Below, one piece after another: positions 26,312 to 34,637 of a DNA stretch of 59,830 bases; within the stretch, counting starts at the first letter, position 1, and the number at the start of each line of letters is the position of its first letter. The DNA comes from Legionella steigerwaltii (lineage in GTDB: Bacteria; Pseudomonadota; Gammaproteobacteria; Legionellales; Legionellaceae): positions 40,544-100,373 of the forward strand of contig NZ_LNYZ01000042.1 in NCBI RefSeq assembly GCF_001468065.1, written 5' to 3'. The translations under genes were made by a program, and so were the position numbers. Below the pieces are notes generated by a model that was given only the letters and a program-made list of their open reading frames with translations, searched no databases and was not told where the DNA came from.

Positions 26312-27946
26312 ATGAAAGAAATAGTTAGTTTATTAGAAAAAGAGCAAATCAATTCTGCTGTTCATAAACGTCCTGATGTCATAACGGTTTTGAGAAGAAA
26401 ATTTCGTACTCAAAAAGATTGGATTATTGCTTCGTTCAATCAATATCAATTTACTGAGGAAGAATCGCAAAAAGTTCAACAAGCCATTCTAAATGGGGAT
26501 CTTCGCATAACAGATATTTTAATACGTCCGTTTTCCCACTTTTTTTGGAGCTTCCTTACCTTTAAGTGGGGAGAGATACTTTCGGGTGGAAAAAGATTAT
26601 CTAAGCAAGAGGTCTTACAAATTGCTACCTGCTCTTGCAATGGCCAAGAATTTACAAGAACCCCCATTCAAAATAGAAATAGGCTGATAAAAGGAGTGCC
26701 ATTAGTCATTGGTAAAGTGGTTACCTCCATGGCGCTTTGTATGGTCTTTTGTCTGGGATTATTAAGTACTTTAGGAGCGCCCTTTGGTTTTAGCCTCGGC
26801 TTAGCGATAGTACTTTCCTTATGTAACGGGATAGTGTGTTTATTAAGTCGTGGGAAGGCCATGCTTGATAGTGCTGGCTTTCAACCTAGCAAACAGAAAA
26901 CGTTTAAGACCCCTGAAGAAAATGAAAAGGAAAAAACAATACTCGATAGAGGTCAGAAATTACTTTTTGGTATTGTGACGTTGTTGGCATGTATTTCTGC
27001 CGGCATTACTGGATATGCTGGTCTCGTTGGGCTTCTTACTTTTTTAGGGGCAGGTTTGCTTATCTCTAATCCTCTAGTTTTGGCAGCTACGATTGGATTA
27101 TCTGTGATTGCAGCGATTTCTTTTTATTCGTTTCAAGCTGTAGGCATACGTGAAAATTATGCAAAATTTAAAAATCTTTTTATTGAAGATTATCAAAAAC
27201 CTTATGGTCTTTTGCGATGTGTCTTATTAGGAATCGTAAGTACGATCTTTTTAGCTGTTTATGCGACGTTAACTTGGTTTACTACTGTATCAGGGGTTAA
27301 TAAGTTTTTTAATGCTGTAGGTGCGACTCCTGATACCCTCTTAGCACATACTATTGCTATGATATGTACTTCGACAACTATGTTTGTTAATACTTTTTCA
27401 CAAGTATATAAAGTCTTTAACCCGAAAACATATGTCGATCTAAAAGAAAAATTTGAATCACTATATCAACCACCGGAAGAAAACCAAACAAAAGGACAAA
27501 AGATAAAGCATGGAGCCCTCAATATGCTCAAATTATGTGCTTTGATAGGTGATTCTCTTGCTTATTCTGTTGCCGGTGGAATCCGAAGCGGAATTCATGT
27601 TGGTGAAACGCTGGGTGAAGCAATAGGGGAAAAATTTGCATTAACCATTACCATGGCAATATTGTCTCCAGTCATTTTAGTATTCGTATCGATAGCTTTT
27701 ACTTGGCCTAGCGTTTTTCATAGAAAAAAATCGACTCAATATCCTTCACAGGTGGAGAAGCCAGTGAGTCAAAGTCATGCTTTAGATACACTTCAAAACA
27801 ATACTCGATTACCAGTATCAGAAAAATTTCCCAAACTTAATAATTCTAAAATTAGGCAAACTGGGCCAAGATTTTTTGATACAGAGTCGAATGAAGAGTT
27901 TGCTACTTTAGAGAGAAGAACCGTTTTGACATCCTCCTCGCCATAA
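26312..27946 (+). CDS. Polytopic membrane protein of unknown function, candidate effector
   Basis: No family recognised. The first 100 residues are soluble and charged, followed by hydrophobic segments around 130-180 (VVTSMALCMVFCLGLLSTLG), 215-280, 300-330 and 430-460, with amphipathic linkers. The last 80 residues are polar (KKSTQYPSQVEKPVSQSHAL ... ERRTVLTSSSP), as in membrane-targeted Dot/Icm substrates. There is no cleavable signal peptide. It is monocistronic and followed by palindromic repeat copy D. The effector idea rests on layout and neighbourhood only. Confidence 0.6.
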   Translation: MKEIVSLLEKEQINSAVHKRPDVITVLRRKFRTQKDWIIASFNQYQFTEEESQKVQQAILNGDLRITDILIRPFSHFFWSFLTFKWGEILSGGKRLSKQEVLQIATCSCNGQEFTRTPIQNRNRLIKGVPLVIGKVVTSMALCMVFCLGLLSTLGAPFGFSLGLAIVLSLCNGIVCLLSRGKAMLDSAGFQPSKQKTFKTPEENEKEKTILDRGQKLLFGIVTLLACISAGITGYAGLVGLLTFLGAGLLISNPLVLAATIGLSVIAAISFYSFQAVGIRENYAKFKNLFIEDYQKPYGLLRCVLLGIVSTIFLAVYATLTWFTTVSGVNKFFNAVGATPDTLLAHTIAMICTSTTMFVNTFSQVYKVFNPKTYVDLKEKFESLYQPPEENQTKGQKIKHGALNMLKLCALIGDSLAYSVAGGIRSGIHVGETLGEAIGEKFALTITMAILSPVILVFVSIAFTWPSVFHRKKSTQYPSQVEKPVSQSHALDTLQNNTRLPVSEKFPKLNNSKIRQTGPRFFDTESNEEFATLERRTVLTSSSP

Positions 27947-27950
27947 ATAT

Positions 27951-28029
27951 GGGGACGGTCCGGGACGGACTCCGTTAATTATTAGTCAACTTGTTCAAAA
28001 TACATTGGGGTCCGTCCCGGACCGTCCCC
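27951..28029. repeat. 79-bp palindromic repeat, copy D
   Basis: Intact 20-bp outer arms around the conserved core. It lies exactly between the ends of two convergent genes. Confidence 0.9.
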
Positions 28030-28036
28030 ATTGATA

Positions 28037-29020
28037 CTAATTTGGATTTTTCACGTTAGTTGCTGAGCTCCACTCATATACTTCAAATCCATCGACTGTG
28101 TTTTTGGTAGGTTCAAATAGTTCATGGGACTCAATGGGCTTAACGAGGTCTTTAGCTATGAGCACCGTATCAATTGGAGCATGTTTCTGCATGTGTCCCG
28201 CAATATCAATAACTCTGTCACTAAACTCTTCTAAAGGAGTTGATAAATCATAATACACAAAACCAGTATTTATGCCACAACGAATATGAAAGTCACGTTT
28301 CATCATTTTAATTGATTTATTAAAATCGGTCAGACTTAACAATATATCTCTTGCAGCTGCAATGGCTTGTTCAGTTGTATTGAAACAAGCCATAACTCCA
28401 TCAGGGGTCCAGGATGCTTTAATGAAGCCATTTTCCTTAAACTTACACGAAATAAAATCGTGATATTGATTAAAATCATGCTCAACAACAACAGGATCTT
28501 CCCCGACTTTCATTTCAGTGGATTCAACCACGTCGATTGCTAAAAATGATAGATCTCTTCCTGTTTTTTCAAGTTCCTTTTTTAGTTCGACAAACTGCTT
28601 CACTAACTGTTGCCTGCTTTTTTCCTTAAATTTTGAGCTGCCGATGGTTTCTTCCATACTGTGTATTAAAGATTGTTGTTCTGCTGTCATTGTTTTATTT
28701 TTAAATTCCTTAATATTAGCCTTAATTTTTGCTTTTTGTATAACAAAAATACATTTAGAAATAATGGAAGAAACAATTAATAGGCCAATAATTGTAATTA
28801 ATCTGGAAATATCCCAGCCACCTACCCTTGTGGGAATATAATGTTTTATATTCTCATGAATTGCATGGTCTACACCAAGTAATGACGTTAAATAAGAGTA
28901 AGAATGTATGTGGCTAATATAAGGGGCAACAGCCCCCAAAATAATCGTAAGTATTAAGCACCAAACTAAAAACTTTAATGCCTTTAAGATAAAAAGAATT
29001 GGGGGGTAAAGCATTTTCAT
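28037..29020 (-). CDS. Membrane-anchored class III nucleotidyl cyclase-like protein
   Basis: Two N-terminal membrane helices (residues 10-32 and 72-92) and a coiled-coil-like linker (about 95-150) precede a cyclase homology domain. FLAIDVVESTEMK and WTPDGVMACF supply the two metal-binding Asp positions, and FHIRCGINTG is also typical. However the segment that normally reads V-N-x-A-A-R reads V-I-D-I-A-G-H, so the usual transition-state Asn and Arg are replaced by Asp and His. Activity or product specificity may therefore differ. It converges with the upstream gene over repeat copy D. Confidence 0.75.
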   Translation of the reverse strand: MKMLYPPILFILKALKFLVWCLILTIILGAVAPYISHIHSYSYLTSLLGVDHAIHENIKHYIPTRVGGWDISRLITIIGLLIVSSIISKCIFVIQKAKIKANIKEFKNKTMTAEQQSLIHSMEETIGSSKFKEKSRQQLVKQFVELKKELEKTGRDLSFLAIDVVESTEMKVGEDPVVVEHDFNQYHDFISCKFKENGFIKASWTPDGVMACFNTTEQAIAAARDILLSLTDFNKSIKMMKRDFHIRCGINTGFVYYDLSTPLEEFSDRVIDIAGHMQKHAPIDTVLIAKDLVKPIESHELFEPTKNTVDGFEVYEWSSATNVKNPN

Positions 29021-29100
29021 ATCTTTTTACATAAATTAATTATTTTAAATTATAGCTTATTTTCTGACTCTTGATTTCCTATTCAGAGCTCATGAAAATG

Positions 29101-29148
29101 CAATGAGTGTAACCTATGTCTCCGGTATATTTTGTTACCTATGTCTCA
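29101..29148. mobile_element. Solitary IS481-type end
   Basis: This 48-bp sequence is nearly identical (one mismatch over most of its length) to the IS481 end at 17048-17094. No transposase remains here. It lies directly downstream of the 283-aa gene stop codon. Confidence 0.7.
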
Positions 29149-29157
29149 GAAAGGAAG

Positions 29158-30009
29158 TTACTGTAGTTTCATAGGCCTTTGGTTTAAAATCTGTTGTTCA
29201 TTAAGCCAATTCTCTAGAAGTGCCCTTGCTTGTAACGGCTCACTAATTTCAAATGAATTACTCGCTGCTAATCCTTGACCAAGACTTGCATTATGGATAG
29301 AGCTTTGACTTTTGTCTAAATAAGTTTGAGCTAGATCACAAGCTCTTAGTGCAGCTTCGATAGAAGCAGAGACTCCACTTAGATTATCTTCTCGAATAGC
29401 CCAATTGGCATAATGAAAATAAGCTTCTGCCAACATCATATAAGCATAGCTTCCATAAAGCTCAAGTAAGTTTTTACAATTTTCTATTGCCTCTTTTAAT
29501 AGTTCGTCACAATAGTCGCTATCCAGCTGAGATTGCTCAATTTTGGAGTAAAGATATTGATTATATCGCTGAACTGCATGCACTGAATTAAAGGTGATTG
29601 CTTTTTGTAACCAGAAAATTTCCTCTAAAGAAAAATGGTCTTGTTGTTTTTTCACTTGCTGTGCTTTGTGAAAAAAATAAGCCCCTTGTAATAAATCGAA
29701 CACATCTACATTTTCATGTAGCAAAAAAACAGTCTGAATTTTTTCTGATGCCGATAAATAAAGTCCGTATAAACAGTATTGTTGCTTCCATAAAGAGTCG
29801 TAGATGTCCTTTTTACAGAGTGATTTAAAGATTGGACTTATATTGGCCAGTTTAATAATCAAATTGAGATTACAGGACTCTCTCATTCGGCTAAAAAATG
29901 CTTTTTCATCGAATGTATTATTTTTAATTTGCTGCAACAGTAGTTCATCGGCGGCGTTTAAACGATATCTATTTCCCGATACCACTTTATTTTCCACACA
30001 ATCGAGCAT
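29158..30009 (-). CDS. Legionella-type helical protein, possible DUF5630 member
   Basis: The 283-aa soluble protein is almost entirely helical. Its N-terminal part (LADELLLQQI-like, then LANISPIFKSLCKKDIYDSLWKQQYCLYGLY) resembles the F-box-like opening of Legionella DUF5630 proteins; I am not certain of the family number. The C-terminal half has TPR/Sel1-like helices (YGSYAYMMLAEAYFHYANWAI, ASIEAALRACDLAQTYLD). Such proteins are often translocated effectors. A strong ribosome site GGAGG precedes the ATG. The IS481 end lies just past its stop. Confidence 0.55.
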   Translation of the reverse strand: MLDCVENKVVSGNRYRLNAADELLLQQIKNNTFDEKAFFSRMRESCNLNLIIKLANISPIFKSLCKKDIYDSLWKQQYCLYGLYLSASEKIQTVFLLHENVDVFDLLQGAYFFHKAQQVKKQQDHFSLEEIFWLQKAITFNSVHAVQRYNQYLYSKIEQSQLDSDYCDELLKEAIENCKNLLELYGSYAYMMLAEAYFHYANWAIREDNLSGVSASIEAALRACDLAQTYLDKSQSSIHNASLGQGLAASNSFEISEPLQARALLENWLNEQQILNQRPMKLQ

Positions 30010-30267
30010 TGACTACCTCCACAGCATAAATGTGTCAATAATAGTACAGTTATTTGTATTGACAATCAATTCAAATTGACACGTTACGCTCCACTTCGAG
30101 CTCCAGGTAACCGCCATTCCACAGAGGCAAAAAGTCTACTGGAACATCAACCATTGTTTTCTCAAAAATAATGAAATTGCATTTAATGACCAAATATAAT
30201 CCTAATTTAATAAAATGTTAACATTAAGGCATTATCATATACAAAAATAAATATGACAGGTGTAAAA
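30010..30267. promoter_or_regulatory. Divergent promoter region with a weak PmrA-like box
   Basis: TTTAAT-AAAAT-GTTAAC at 30206-30222 partly fits the YTTAAK-n5-YTTAAK PmrA box in front of the nucleotidyltransferase-like gene. A GC-richer segment at 30071-30157 can encode a 27-residue tail (VDVPVDFLPLWNGG...) and may be a gene relic. Confidence 0.35.
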
Positions 30268-31188
30268 ATGCAATTAAAATTTGAGAGAAATAGTCGATTA
30301 AAGAGAAATATTCCAGGCCAAAGGTCAAACGCCAAATTAACAAGTGTGCAACATAATCATGCTCCTGTAATTACTGTCCCACATTCAACAGAAAATCTTA
30401 AAAAAGTAACTGCTTTGGTGACATCTACTTTTTCGACTTACGACAAACACGCGCAAAAACATCTCCAAATTAAACCTATTGTTCAAGGAAGTATGGGGCT
30501 TTTGCTCCATGGGGTCGATTTTCAGAAAAATGATAATCCGGGTGATGTAGATATCCTTGCATCGAATGTGAAACTAGCGCATCAGATAATCTGTTGCTTA
30601 GGAGAGCATCTGGAAAAAACGGGTTCACCTTATAGAATAGTTACCCGTGGTAACATATTAGTTTATGATTGTACTTTTGTGGATACAACTAAAGAAAACC
30701 CAGATTTAACAGTTCAACTGGTCAATAAAGACGATTTTGGCGCTGGCCATATAGTCTCTGTAGAAAAGGAGGGAATTCCTGTCTTACCACCGAAAGAAGC
30801 CTTCATTAGCTTACATCAACGAATCAATCGTGAGGGTGGTAGAAGAAAAGATTGGTGTGCGTTTTATACGCTCATAGAGAAATATGGTGAAGAATTTCTG
30901 CAAGATGGCTCATTGCAAGAAGAATGGCGAAAGGAGATTAAAGAGTACTTGGCTCTGCCTCAAGATGAAAAGGAACACCGTAAATTTAATGGAGTGGCTC
31001 CTACCACGGACGTGGAAGATACTTTTGCTGTTCCAAAAATTAGTACAGAGCAGCTTGCTAAACCAGAATTACCACCGGCAAAAGGTCTAATTGTACAAGT
31101 CAGCATGTTCAATAATAATAAAGAGAATGAAAAACAAACAACGACAACTAATCCAGATAATATTACCGAATTATCAGTGGTGATTTGA
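30268..31188 (+). CDS. Nucleotidyltransferase-fold protein, candidate effector
   Basis: Start ATG at 30268 (MQLKFER) is supported by AGGTG five bases upstream. Residues about 75-105 contain QGSMGLLLHGVDF then NPGDVDIL, the G-S ... D-x-D signature of the minimal nucleotidyltransferase fold, and REGGRRKDW further on resembles the C-terminal basic helix of such enzymes. The remaining 90 residues are disordered and polar, ending TTTTNPDNITELSVVI. The substrate is unknown; an effector role is inferred from the tail and neighbouring genes. It faces a convergent gene across repeat copy E. Confidence 0.65.
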   Translation: MQLKFERNSRLKRNIPGQRSNAKLTSVQHNHAPVITVPHSTENLKKVTALVTSTFSTYDKHAQKHLQIKPIVQGSMGLLLHGVDFQKNDNPGDVDILASNVKLAHQIICCLGEHLEKTGSPYRIVTRGNILVYDCTFVDTTKENPDLTVQLVNKDDFGAGHIVSVEKEGIPVLPPKEAFISLHQRINREGGRRKDWCAFYTLIEKYGEEFLQDGSLQEEWRKEIKEYLALPQDEKEHRKFNGVAPTTDVEDTFAVPKISTEQLAKPELPPAKGLIVQVSMFNNNKENEKQTTTTNPDNITELSVVI

Positions 31189-31199
31189 CCAGTAAATAT

Positions 31200-31278
31200 G
31201 GGGACGGTCCGGGACGGACCCCAATAATTATTAGTCAACTTGTTCAAATCACATTGGGGTCCGTCCCGGACCGTCCCC
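31200..31278. repeat. 79-bp palindromic repeat, copy E (longest stem)
   Basis: In this copy the complementarity continues inward (GGACCCCAAT pairs with ATTGGGGTCC), giving a 26-bp perfect stem. It may be closest to the ancestral form. It lies between convergent genes. Confidence 0.9.
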
Positions 31279-31286
31279 ATCGGATC

Positions 31287-32099
31287 CTAAGTGCCGATCG
31301 AGTCTAATCCAGCTTCCTCTTTGGGCTTATTCAATTCAGCAGCAACTTTTTCTATATCGAGTGTTACTTCAATAGTTGGTTCATATTTTATTTTCAAATT
31401 AGACATGATCCCATCTGCTGAAAGACCGCTCTCTTTTAAGGATTCCATTGCTTTCATAAAGACTTCCTCGGCGTCTTCACGTTTACCTCTAAAGCTTATT
31501 AGATCCGCTTCTATTTTAACTGAATGCATAGATTTCCCTGTAAATAATTTAGCGACTAAGCTGGAGATGTTCTCATCTTCAAGCGCAGATGATTTTGGCT
31601 TTCTATCATAGAAACCAAGACCTCCTGTAGACGCAGGCACAGGAGAAGCTAATGACCTAAGTAGTTTAATATCAAACGGACCATATAGATTTTTAAGCTG
31701 TTCTGATTTCTTTAAAAGTAAATCTACTTCTGCATCAGTATTTTTACAGAAATAAGCTATTTCCCTAAAATCGCGAGTTACTAAAGCCGGCCTTACATTT
31801 GTGAATCCTTCAAAAAGCTTTTGAATCACTTTACACGCGTCGCCAGTGGGTTGCATTACAGATAAAAAACCCACCCCAGCATTTTCATCTTTGCCCATTA
31901 CCAAACTACTAGCCTTCTTAGGCCGCTCTGAAACGGCTACTTTAAAATAGTCTTTTGGATTTTTTTTAAATTGTTCAGGATACTCCTTGAGAAGCGCTGT
32001 CATAACAGCTTGTATATTTGTAACGCATATTTTCTTTTTTTGATCTAGGCTTAATGAAGATCCTTTCTCTTCTTTTGTAGGCTGACTCTTTTCTTGCAT
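31287..32099 (-). CDS. Hypothetical 270-aa protein
   Basis: No family recognised. The N-terminus is highly charged (MQEKSQPTKEEKGSSLSLDQKKK), the body is mixed alpha/beta (AEVDLLLKKSEQLKNLYG, IKIEADLISFRGKREDAEEV-like), and the C-terminus is acidic (LNKPKEEAGLDSIGT). There are no membrane helices or signal peptide. GGGGA precedes the ATG. The next gene upstream on the same strand ends 150 nt away, so they may share a transcript. The acidic tail fits a Dot/Icm substrate but is not proof. Confidence 0.6.
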   Translation of the reverse strand: MQEKSQPTKEEKGSSLSLDQKKKICVTNIQAVMTALLKEYPEQFKKNPKDYFKVAVSERPKKASSLVMGKDENAGVGFLSVMQPTGDACKVIQKLFEGFTNVRPALVTRDFREIAYFCKNTDAEVDLLLKKSEQLKNLYGPFDIKLLRSLASPVPASTGGLGFYDRKPKSSALEDENISSLVAKLFTGKSMHSVKIEADLISFRGKREDAEEVFMKAMESLKESGLSADGIMSNLKIKYEPTIEVTLDIEKVAAELNKPKEEAGLDSIGT

Positions 32100-32250
32100 A
32101 ATAATCCCCTACCAATACTGATAACATAGATTAAATAATAATAGCATATTGCCATGTTGCTATTATCCTGTAAGGATTACCATGCGAGTAGAAGGATAAG
32201 CATGCACAGCAACTGCCTTCAAATAAAAATTTAAGACAGTTACTAAACTG

Positions 32251-32925
32251 CTAATTTTGAAGATTATCTTTTTCTTGTTCAAGCCATTCCAAAAAGGCAT
32301 TACGATCGGCTTGAGACAAGTTAAAAAATTTATTTTTAATTGTCTCAATAGGATGTTGTTGTTTTCTGGGAACTCTGACCCACGCATCGTTTAGATTTAT
32401 TTTTCCTTGTATCACATGTTCATAGGCAATAGGATCTTTCTTTTTTAATTTCAAAAGTTGCCCATCTACAGATCTCGAACGAGAGGGTAAATACGTAATA
32501 TTGTTTTCCTGATACAGATTAGGATTCGTATTATCTTGCTCTCTAAGGTCATTATTCAGATCTTTAATAGAGATTTTATTTTCCTTTGCATATACCCTGG
32601 CACAGTTATCCACCATGCTAAGAACATCCCCCCAATGAGCTACATGCTGCTTATTTATGTCCATGGCAGACCGTAATAACCACAACATTTCATTGTTGGT
32701 AATACCCAGGCCGTCTGCTGATTTATCAAGAGCATATTCCCCAAAATTGTTATAGGAATTATTTCTTTTTTTCCAAATTTCCCGTTCAATAATCTGTGAT
32801 ATCACGGGAGGAAGACTCTGAAAGATAAGTTGATTAAATTCACCTATATACTGATTCGCTTGAGCATGTAGTTCTTCATCAGAGAGGATTGCCTTTTCTT
32901 CATTTGATATTTCTTCTGATTGCAT
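32251..32925 (-). CDS. Hypothetical 224-aa helical protein
   Basis: Not recognised with certainty. The segment KKDPIAYEHVIQGKINLND near residue 165 resembles the L-x-x-D-P-x-x-x-x-x-V-x-x-G-x-x-x-L-x-x-A-W repeats in ParB-like and plasmid-linked DNA-binding proteins, and RSRSVDGQLLKLKKK precedes it as a basic helix. The N-terminal acidic helix (EEISNEEKAILSDEELHAQ) and the C-terminus EWLEQEKDNLQN are hydrophilic. It could be a DNA-binding remnant of a mobile element or an effector. Confidence 0.5.
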   Translation of the reverse strand: MQSEEISNEEKAILSDEELHAQANQYIGEFNQLIFQSLPPVISQIIEREIWKKRNNSYNNFGEYALDKSADGLGITNNEMLWLLRSAMDINKQHVAHWGDVLSMVDNCARVYAKENKISIKDLNNDLREQDNTNPNLYQENNITYLPSRSRSVDGQLLKLKKKDPIAYEHVIQGKINLNDAWVRVPRKQQHPIETIKNKFFNLSQADRNAFLEWLEQEKDNLQN

Positions 32926-33090
32926 TGTAAATCCACAATTGAGTAATAACCGTTCGGTATCTAAATGGCTATCTTAAGCTGATAAGCTTATTGAACTCAA
33001 TAAGTGATCCCAAAATAGGGTATTACAAATTTGAAAAAAATCATGATTTGTTTATACTAATTTATATTATCCATGAAAGGGAAATCAGGA

Positions 33091-33354
33091 ATGGACAAGG
33101 GTAAAAAATTACAAATTGTGACCTCATTAGCCATTATCAATACTTTTGCATCTCCTATTTGGGGAAACATAAATAACGATTTGCAAAATAAACCTCAAAC
33201 AATATCTCTGGAATCTGCTGATATAAAAAACGCCCGGGATGTTTCTAAAAGCACGGTAAAAATTAGATCAAAACATTTGGTAAAGCTTAGTAAACTAACG
33301 AATAAAACGGCCTATTCTACGACGCATACAGCCGGAACTACCACACATTATTAA
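33091..33354 (+). CDS. Small exported hypothetical protein before Fic
   Basis: This 87-aa protein (start MDKGKKLQ, AAAGGG about nine bases upstream) has a weak hydrophobic leader (LQIVTSLAIINTFASPIWG) and a basic, Ser/Thr-rich remainder ending STTHTAGTTTHY. It ends 23 bp before the fic gene in the same direction and could be a cotranscribed partner. Known Fic antitoxins have an (S/T)xxxE(G/N) motif; none is visible here, so antitoxin function is not supported. Confidence 0.45.
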   Translation: MDKGKKLQIVTSLAIINTFASPIWGNINNDLQNKPQTISLESADIKNARDVSKSTVKIRSKHLVKLSKLTNKTAYSTTHTAGTTTHY

Positions 33355-33377
33355 TTGATCTGACCTATAGCAATCAC

Positions 33378-34538
33378 GTGAAGCCAATGCAATTTATCGT
33401 GGAAAAACAGGATATTACTGCAGAAATAAGCATTTTGTTTCGCGAAGAAACTCTATTTACTCTCAACCCCATGCCCGCCTTAATATGGAATAAAAAATTG
33501 CAACAGTCATTATTGCAAGCGGAGCACTATTTAAATCGTCTAAACACTATTAGTAAATATTTTTTAACCCCCTCGTTACTTCTAAAACCATTCATAACTA
33601 ATCCATCGCTAACTCAAAAAGAAGAAATTACAGACCAGCATAAAATAATCGTTTGTCCACGTGGAAATTTAACTGATTTAAGTACATTGCTTCGCTATCA
33701 TGTAGCGATTGAATACAGTTTGGAATTATTAAGCACTAACTTGATATCCATAGAATTATTACAAAAAATACACAAAAAAATGACGCAAGATGATTCGAAT
33801 AGTCAACGTTTTCATCCCGGAGAAATCAGGGCAAAACAAGTCGTATTAAAAAATCATAAAACAGGGAAAATCCAATATAAACCTCCGTCTGCAAAATGTT
33901 TACCTTATTGCTTGATAAATCATGATTTATTTCTTCAAGATAAAACGTTTTCTCCAGTACTGCACGCGGCTATTAGCCACGTTCAATTTATATCGATTCA
34001 TCCTTTTTATGATGGAAATGGTCGAATTGGAAACTTATTAATTGGATTATTACTTGCTCAAAATAAACAATTTCCGGAGCATTTTTTATCTGTAGTCGTG
34101 TTTTTCATATACAGCTATTTTTATTCAACTGTAGGGGCCTATTCGAAAGCAATTAGTCAAGCGCGCAAAGGGTATTGGTATGAGTGGCTTATTTATTTTT
34201 TTGATATTATTTCATTAGTCTGTTGTGAATTAGTCTCTAGAATGGAGCATATCCAACAAATACTTAAAGAGTATAAAATTCGTGCCTCTACTCATTTAAA
34301 AACTATTGAAAATAAAATCATAAATCAGCTATTCAATACTCCTTTCTTTACCGCTCGTGAGATGGCTAATGAATTAGATGTGTCTCTATCAAGAACCTAT
34401 TATGCTATTCATAATCTTCAAGATAAAAATATTTTAACAGCACTTTATCGCTCTGGAAGAACAATCATATATGGCTCTGCTGATATTATACAGGTGCTTG
34501 ACAAACCCGTTATATTGAATAAACAGCGCATGGTTTAA
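33378..34538 (+). CDS. Fic-domain protein with an incomplete active-site motif
   Basis: The core reads FHPGEIR (residues 145-151), YKPPS as the flap, and HPFYDGNGRIGN at 208-219. This matches the Fic motif HPFx(D/E)GNGRxxR except that the final Arg is Asn219. The usual N-terminal inhibitory SSxIEG helix is absent, so an autoinhibited class II form is unlikely. A winged helix (ARMEMANELDVSLSRTYYAIHNL-like, about 325-360) lies at the C-terminus. Fic enzymes transfer AMP or other nucleotide moieties; the lost Arg normally contacts the ATP phosphates, so activity may be altered. The start is GTG 33378 or ATG 33387. Confidence 0.8.
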   Translation: MKPMQFIVEKQDITAEISILFREETLFTLNPMPALIWNKKLQQSLLQAEHYLNRLNTISKYFLTPSLLLKPFITNPSLTQKEEITDQHKIIVCPRGNLTDLSTLLRYHVAIEYSLELLSTNLISIELLQKIHKKMTQDDSNSQRFHPGEIRAKQVVLKNHKTGKIQYKPPSAKCLPYCLINHDLFLQDKTFSPVLHAAISHVQFISIHPFYDGNGRIGNLLIGLLLAQNKQFPEHFLSVVVFFIYSYFYSTVGAYSKAISQARKGYWYEWLIYFFDIISLVCCELVSRMEHIQQILKEYKIRASTHLKTIENKIINQLFNTPFFTAREMANELDVSLSRTYYAIHNLQDKNILTALYRSGRTIIYGSADIIQVLDKPVILNKQRMV

Positions 34539-34570
34539 ATAAGTAGTTTTGAGTTTAATGAGCAATAACA

Positions 34571-34603
34571 CTTAATACCCTCTTAATAATGTTCATTTAT
34601 AAT
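34571..34603 (+). promoter_or_regulatory. PmrA box and -10 element
   Basis: CTTAAT-ACCCT-CTTAAT (34571-34587) fits the YTTAAK-n5-YTTAAK PmrA recognition sequence at every position. TATAAT follows at 34598-34603, so the box occupies the -35 position, and the ATG of the next gene is 35 bp further on. PmrA activates many Dot/Icm effector genes in L. pneumophila. Confidence 0.7.
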
Positions 34604-34637
34604 ACATCCTGTACTTTTAAAACATATAGTGTGTATT

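Noticed and set aside
30071..30157. 27-codon minus-strand GC-richer segment ending in a stop
   Set aside because: It could be the tail of a decayed gene, but I cannot identify the family and no start or upstream frame is present.
33091..34538. Fic toxin with cognate antitoxin upstream
   Set aside because: The 87-aa upstream protein has a leader-like N-terminus and lacks the (S/T)xxxE(G/N) motif, so an antitoxin call is not supported.
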